A DNA stretch of 8,433 bases from Dehalococcoidia bacterium. GTDB taxonomy: Bacteria; Chloroflexota; Dehalococcoidia; JACVQG01; JAHKAY01. Below, one piece after another: positions 6,020 through 8,433 of this stretch. The DNA lies in contig JASLQE010000049.1 of assembly GCA_030744635.1 (NCBI GenBank), positions 1 to 8,433 on the forward strand, in the 5' to 3' direction. The notes under the pieces were generated by a model. That model worked only from the letters and a program-made list of their open reading frames with translations. It did no database searches and was not told the origin of the DNA. The position numbers and the translations under genes are program-made. Numbering within the stretch: the stretch's first letter is position 1; each line of letters starts with the position of its first letter.

Positions 6020-6631
6020 GTGAGCAGGTTTAGCAGGCACCTAAGGAGGAGGCTGGTGGCCGGGCTGTTGGTGGCCATGCCCCTGGTCATCACCTATTTG
6101 GTCCTGGCATGGCTGTTCCGCTTCGCCGATGGCCTGCTCCGCCCATCCTTTGAATTGGCCACCGGCTGGAGCCTGCCCGGGGTGGGGCTGGCGGGCGTCC
6201 TGCTGATAGTCTACCTCCTGGGGTTTCTGGGCACCAATGTGTTGGGACGGTGGCTGCTCCACCTTATGGACGCCGTCCTCAGCCGCACCCCCATAATCAG
6301 CATGGTGTACCGGGCCACCAAACAGGTGGTGGACGCCTTCCGGGTCTCTCAGGAAAGCCCCTTCAAAAGGGTGGTGCTGGTGGAGTACCCCCGCAGAGGG
6401 GCATGGACCGTGGCCTTCGCCACCGGCCCCATATTGGAGGTCAACGAGGAGCGTATGCAGCCCATATTTGTCCCCACCACCCCCAACCCCACCTCCGGCT
6501 ACATGCTCCTCTTCCCCGAGGCCGATATCCGCCCCACCGACATGAGCACCGATGAGGCCTTCCGCATGGTCGTCTCCGGCGGCTTCGCCGCACCGGACAC
6601 CATCGGCCCCCCTTCTGATACAATGGAGTAA
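6020..6631 (+). CDS. DUF502 family integral membrane protein
   Basis: The 203-residue product has a basic N terminus (RHLRRRL, 6-12), then two hydrophobic spans at about 12-34 and 53-76, which should be membrane helices. A soluble domain follows with the DUF502 signatures RTPIISMVYRATKQVVDAF (89-107), FVPTTPNPTSGYML (150-163) and a late MVVSGG (183-188). Family function is not established; it is widespread and often found near envelope genes. The GTG start is supported by AAGGAG 5 nt upstream and by the position of the first helix. Its stop abuts the start of the rhodanese lipoprotein (TAAATG), so the two genes are probably cotranscribed and may act at the same membrane. The family call is firm. 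Confidence 0.92.
   Translation: MSRFSRHLRRRLVAGLLVAMPLVITYLVLAWLFRFADGLLRPSFELATGWSLPGVGLAGVLLIVYLLGFLGTNVLGRWLLHLMDAVLSRTPIISMVYRATKQVVDAFRVSQESPFKRVVLVEYPRRGAWTVAFATGPILEVNEERMQPIFVPTTPNPTSGYMLLFPEADIRPTDMSTDEAFRMVVSGGFAAPDTIGPPSDTME
6616..6624 (+). promoter_or_regulatory. Possible internal extended -10 promoter for the rhodanese gene
   Basis: TGATACAAT combines a TG extension with TACAAT (five of six to consensus) at the 3' end of the DUF502 gene. The hexamer ends 7 nt before ATG 6632, so a transcript would begin at or next to the start codon and be leaderless. Confidence 0.3.
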
Positions 6632-7597
6632 ATGAGGCCTCAACACATAGGCCTATTGCTGCCAGTGTTGTCTGGTATCCTATTGTTTGTCGCCGCCTGC
6701 GCCCAGGCCACCCCCACTCCCCCACCCACTCCGGAGCCGACTGCAGTGGACTACTCCCGCCCCGGTCTACTGGTAACCACCCAGTGGCTGGAGGAGCGCC
6801 TGGGGTCTCCAGACTTCGTTCTCCTGGACGCCCGCTCCGCTGAGAGATACGGGCGGGGCCATATCCCCGGGGCGGTGCTCATCGACGAGGCCCTGACCTG
6901 GGAGCCGGAAAGCCAGGTCAATCGCATCGTAGGTCCGCCGGATGTTACCAAGGAGGTGTTAGAATCCCTGGGTGTGAGCGATGAAAGCCAGGTGGTGATA
7001 TACGACGATTCCGGGGGCCTGTGGGCGGCCCGCATCTTCTGGATGCTGGACTACTACGGCCTACAGCGCATCGCCATTCTCAACGGCGGCTTCCCCAAGT
7101 GGAAAACTGGAGACCGTGCGGTGACGGCGGATGTGCCCCAGGTGTCCAGGGGCAACTTCAATCCCGTGGCCCAACCCGAAAAGCTGGCTACCCAGGACTA
7201 CATTCTGGAGCGGCTGGATGATGTGAATGTGGGTATCTGCGACACCCGCTCCCAGGCCGAGTATGAGGGCACGGATGTCCGTTCTCAGAGGGGAGGCCAC
7301 ATCCCCGGGTCACAAAATGTGGAGTGGCTGGTCAACCTGAACCCAGACGGCACATTCAAGCCTCAGCCAGAGCTGGAGCACCTCTATGCCGCCGCCGGCC
7401 TCAACCCGGACAAGGAGGTCATCCCCCTGTGCCAGACGGGGGTTAGGTCGGCCCACACCTACTTCACCCTGCGGCTCATCGGCTACCCTCAGGTGCGTCT
7501 CTATGACGCCTCCTGGGAGGAGTGGGGCAACGACCCCTCCACCCCGGTGAAGACAGGGCCTGGTAAGCCTGGCCGGCCGCTGCATCGTCATCACTGA
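6632..7597 (+). CDS. Secreted lipoprotein with two rhodanese domains (thiosulfate/3-mercaptopyruvate sulfurtransferase-like)
   Basis: Rhodaneses move sulfane sulfur from a donor such as thiosulfate to an acceptor through a cysteine persulfide. The 321-residue product starts with a hydrophobic signal (about 7-20) ending in a lipobox VAAC with Cys23, then a Thr/Pro-rich linker (27-37), so it should be anchored on the outer face of the membrane. The N-terminal rhodanese domain (about 45-170) has RSAERYGRGHIPGA but Asp in place of Cys at its active loop (IYDDSGG, 123-129). The C-terminal domain (about 185-305) has GGHIPGS and the intact loop CQTGVRS with Cys267, then the usual YDASWEEWGN ending. 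The tail is basic with terminal histidines. The ATG directly follows the DUF502 stop; translation is probably coupled, or from a leaderless transcript. It converges with the next gene. Domain calls are firm; the in vivo donor is unknown. Confidence 0.94.
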   Translation: MRPQHIGLLLPVLSGILLFVAACAQATPTPPPTPEPTAVDYSRPGLLVTTQWLEERLGSPDFVLLDARSAERYGRGHIPGAVLIDEALTWEPESQVNRIVGPPDVTKEVLESLGVSDESQVVIYDDSGGLWAARIFWMLDYYGLQRIAILNGGFPKWKTGDRAVTADVPQVSRGNFNPVAQPEKLATQDYILERLDDVNVGICDTRSQAEYEGTDVRSQRGGHIPGSQNVEWLVNLNPDGTFKPQPELEHLYAAAGLNPDKEVIPLCQTGVRSAHTYFTLRLIGYPQVRLYDASWEEWGNDPSTPVKTGPGKPGRPLHRHH

Positions 7598-7632
7598 TGC
7601 CGTACGCCTACGGAAGATAGCCGGCGGCTAAC

Positions 7633-7648
7633 ACCCGGCCCCCCGGGT
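7633..7648. terminator. Short GC hairpin between convergent genes, possible terminator
   Basis: ACCCGG, a CCCC loop and CCGGGT form a perfect 6-bp stem in the 68-nt gap between the converging rhodanese and dehydratase-like genes. On the plus strand it is followed by TAATTA rather than a T run, so intrinsic termination would be weak. Position is the main argument. Confidence 0.3.
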
Positions 7649-7665
7649 TAATTACGCCGAGGACC

Positions 7666-8433
7666 TCAGTCCAGCCCGGCCAGATGGCGGACCAGGTCCT
7701 TCCGGTACTCCAGGTCATACTGGCTGCGTATACCTATCATCTCCATCACCGGGGAGCCGCCGCCGTGCACACCGGCGTACTGCATTACCCCTCCGTAGGC
7801 GGAGCAGGAGAAATCGGATACGAACCGGAAGAGCCGGTGCACATTCTCCGGCGATACCCCCGGACGCCGCATAACATATTTCTCCAGGAGACCGGCAGTC
7901 TCAGGGTTAATCCAGTCCTCCTCCGGGGGCAGGGTAGCCGGAAGCCCGCCCGATGTGGAGTTCAGGATGTCGTATTCGTGGTAGATATTCTTGCCCGCCA
8001 GGTAGCGTCCCGTGTTGGAGTAGAGAAAAGCCGGCTCGTAGATTCCGGAGGCGGTAACATTGCCACGCACCGAGGCCGCAATACCCGATGCGTATACCAG
8101 CTCAGCGATAATCATAAGCTCTGTAATCTCGTCCCGGATGTGAGCGGCGTTACCCACACCGTTGTAATCGGCCACCAGCGCGGTGGCACCCATGATGATA
8201 TCCGTCACCGCCGGCTTGCAGCCGCAGTAGGTGTGCCGGTGGTAGTTGGCGAACAGAAGCGCCAGCCTCCCGGCATTCTCCCACTCCCCACACATAAAGA
8301 CCCGCTCCCACGGGACAAAGACATCGTCAAAGATGGTCAACGAGTCTGCAATCCCAAAGGTGTTAAAGGGTGCCTTGAACTGCTCCCTGGGGCGGGGTGC
8401 GGTGGCCCGGCTCACCAGTTTCACCCCCGGAGT
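7666..8433 (-). CDS. 4-hydroxybutyryl-CoA dehydratase/HpaB-family protein, C-terminal part (5' end outside window)
   Basis: The visible 255 residues run without a stop to the right edge; the nearby GTG at 8424 is internal. They match the C-terminal half of the AbfD/HpaB flavoprotein family: VFVPWERVFMCGEW, then ANYHRHTYCGCKPAV (codons 8250-8206), ALVADYNG, and VHGGGSP near the end. AbfD enzymes use FAD and a [4Fe-4S] cluster to dehydrate 4-hydroxybutyryl-CoA to crotonyl-CoA. The His (8241-8239) and Cys (8220-8218) spaced by six residues correspond to cluster ligands His292 and Cys299 of the Clostridium enzyme, and the Glu in CGEW to Glu257. However, Ala (7776-7774) stands where I expect catalytic Glu455. 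This points to an AbfD paralogue with a changed reaction, perhaps on another acyl-CoA or aromatic. The other two cluster cysteines lie outside the window. It is convergent with the rhodanese gene. Confidence 0.88.
   Translation of the reverse strand, partial: TPGVKLVSRATAPRPREQFKAPFNTFGIADSLTIFDDVFVPWERVFMCGEWENAGRLALLFANYHRHTYCGCKPAVTDIIMGATALVADYNGVGNAAHIRDEITELMIIAELVYASGIAASVRGNVTASGIYEPAFLYSNTGRYLAGKNIYHEYDILNSTSGGLPATLPPEEDWINPETAGLLEKYVMRRPGVSPENVHRLFRFVSDFSCSAYGGVMQYAGVHGGGSPVMEMIGIRSQYDLEYRKDLVRHLAGLD

Noticed and set aside
6041..6646. Long open frames opposite the DUF502 gene and opposite several other genes
   Set aside because: They are antisense frames kept open by high GC; their products are Gly/Pro/Arg/His-rich, have no family features and no ribosome sites, and overlap clearly recognisable proteins.
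7633..7648. Strong bidirectional terminator between the convergent genes
   Set aside because: The hairpin is real but short and lacks T runs on both strands, so it is listed only as a weak candidate.

Overview
This is an 8.4 kb bacterial chromosomal window, high in GC except for one gene. It holds seven intact or partial genes that can be supported, plus a doubtful coding fragment at the left edge. No rRNA, tRNA, CRISPR array, insertion sequence or phage gene is visible. The lipoprotein linker rich in Thr and Pro, and the mix of a 4-hydroxybutyryl-CoA dehydratase-like protein, a nitronate monooxygenase-like protein and an FAD-binding_2 flavoprotein, suggest Chloroflexota, perhaps Dehalococcoidia. 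This assignment is inferred from protein style only.

Left part (1-2527), minus strand. A nitronate monooxygenase-like FMN protein (1388-2356) is followed 97 nt later by a galactose-1-phosphate uridylyltransferase-like protein (250-1290), probably in one transcript. A good sigma70-type promoter (TTGAAA, 17 nt, TAGAAT) sits upstream of the first gene. The 171-bp gap 2357-2527 is a divergent control region; an FAD-binding_2 flavoprotein (2528-4033, plus strand) is read out of its other side. The three genes may share a redox or catabolic function, but no substrate can be named. Both redox enzymes lack residues that define the textbook activities of their superfamilies.

Middle (4176-5942), plus strand. 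queA, for queuosine synthesis, is complete and well conserved. It is followed 24 nt later by an orphan gene of clearly lower GC and different codon use. The orphan starts with TTG and carries a motif around Pro-Asp-Asn-Gly-Leu-Glu. A 7-bp direct repeat, TAGCAAG, overlaps the stop codons of both queA and the orphan gene, as if a cassette had been inserted behind queA.

Right part (6020-8433). A DUF502 membrane protein and a tandem-rhodanese lipoprotein abut at TAAATG and form a small envelope unit. They converge with a minus-strand gene for the C-terminal part of a 4-hydroxybutyryl-CoA dehydratase/HpaB-family protein. That gene runs off the right edge. It keeps the visible Fe-S ligand positions but has Ala where a catalytic Glu is expected.

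No obviously new multi-gene system is present. The best leads are the orphan cassette behind queA and the set of superfamily enzymes with altered active sites.
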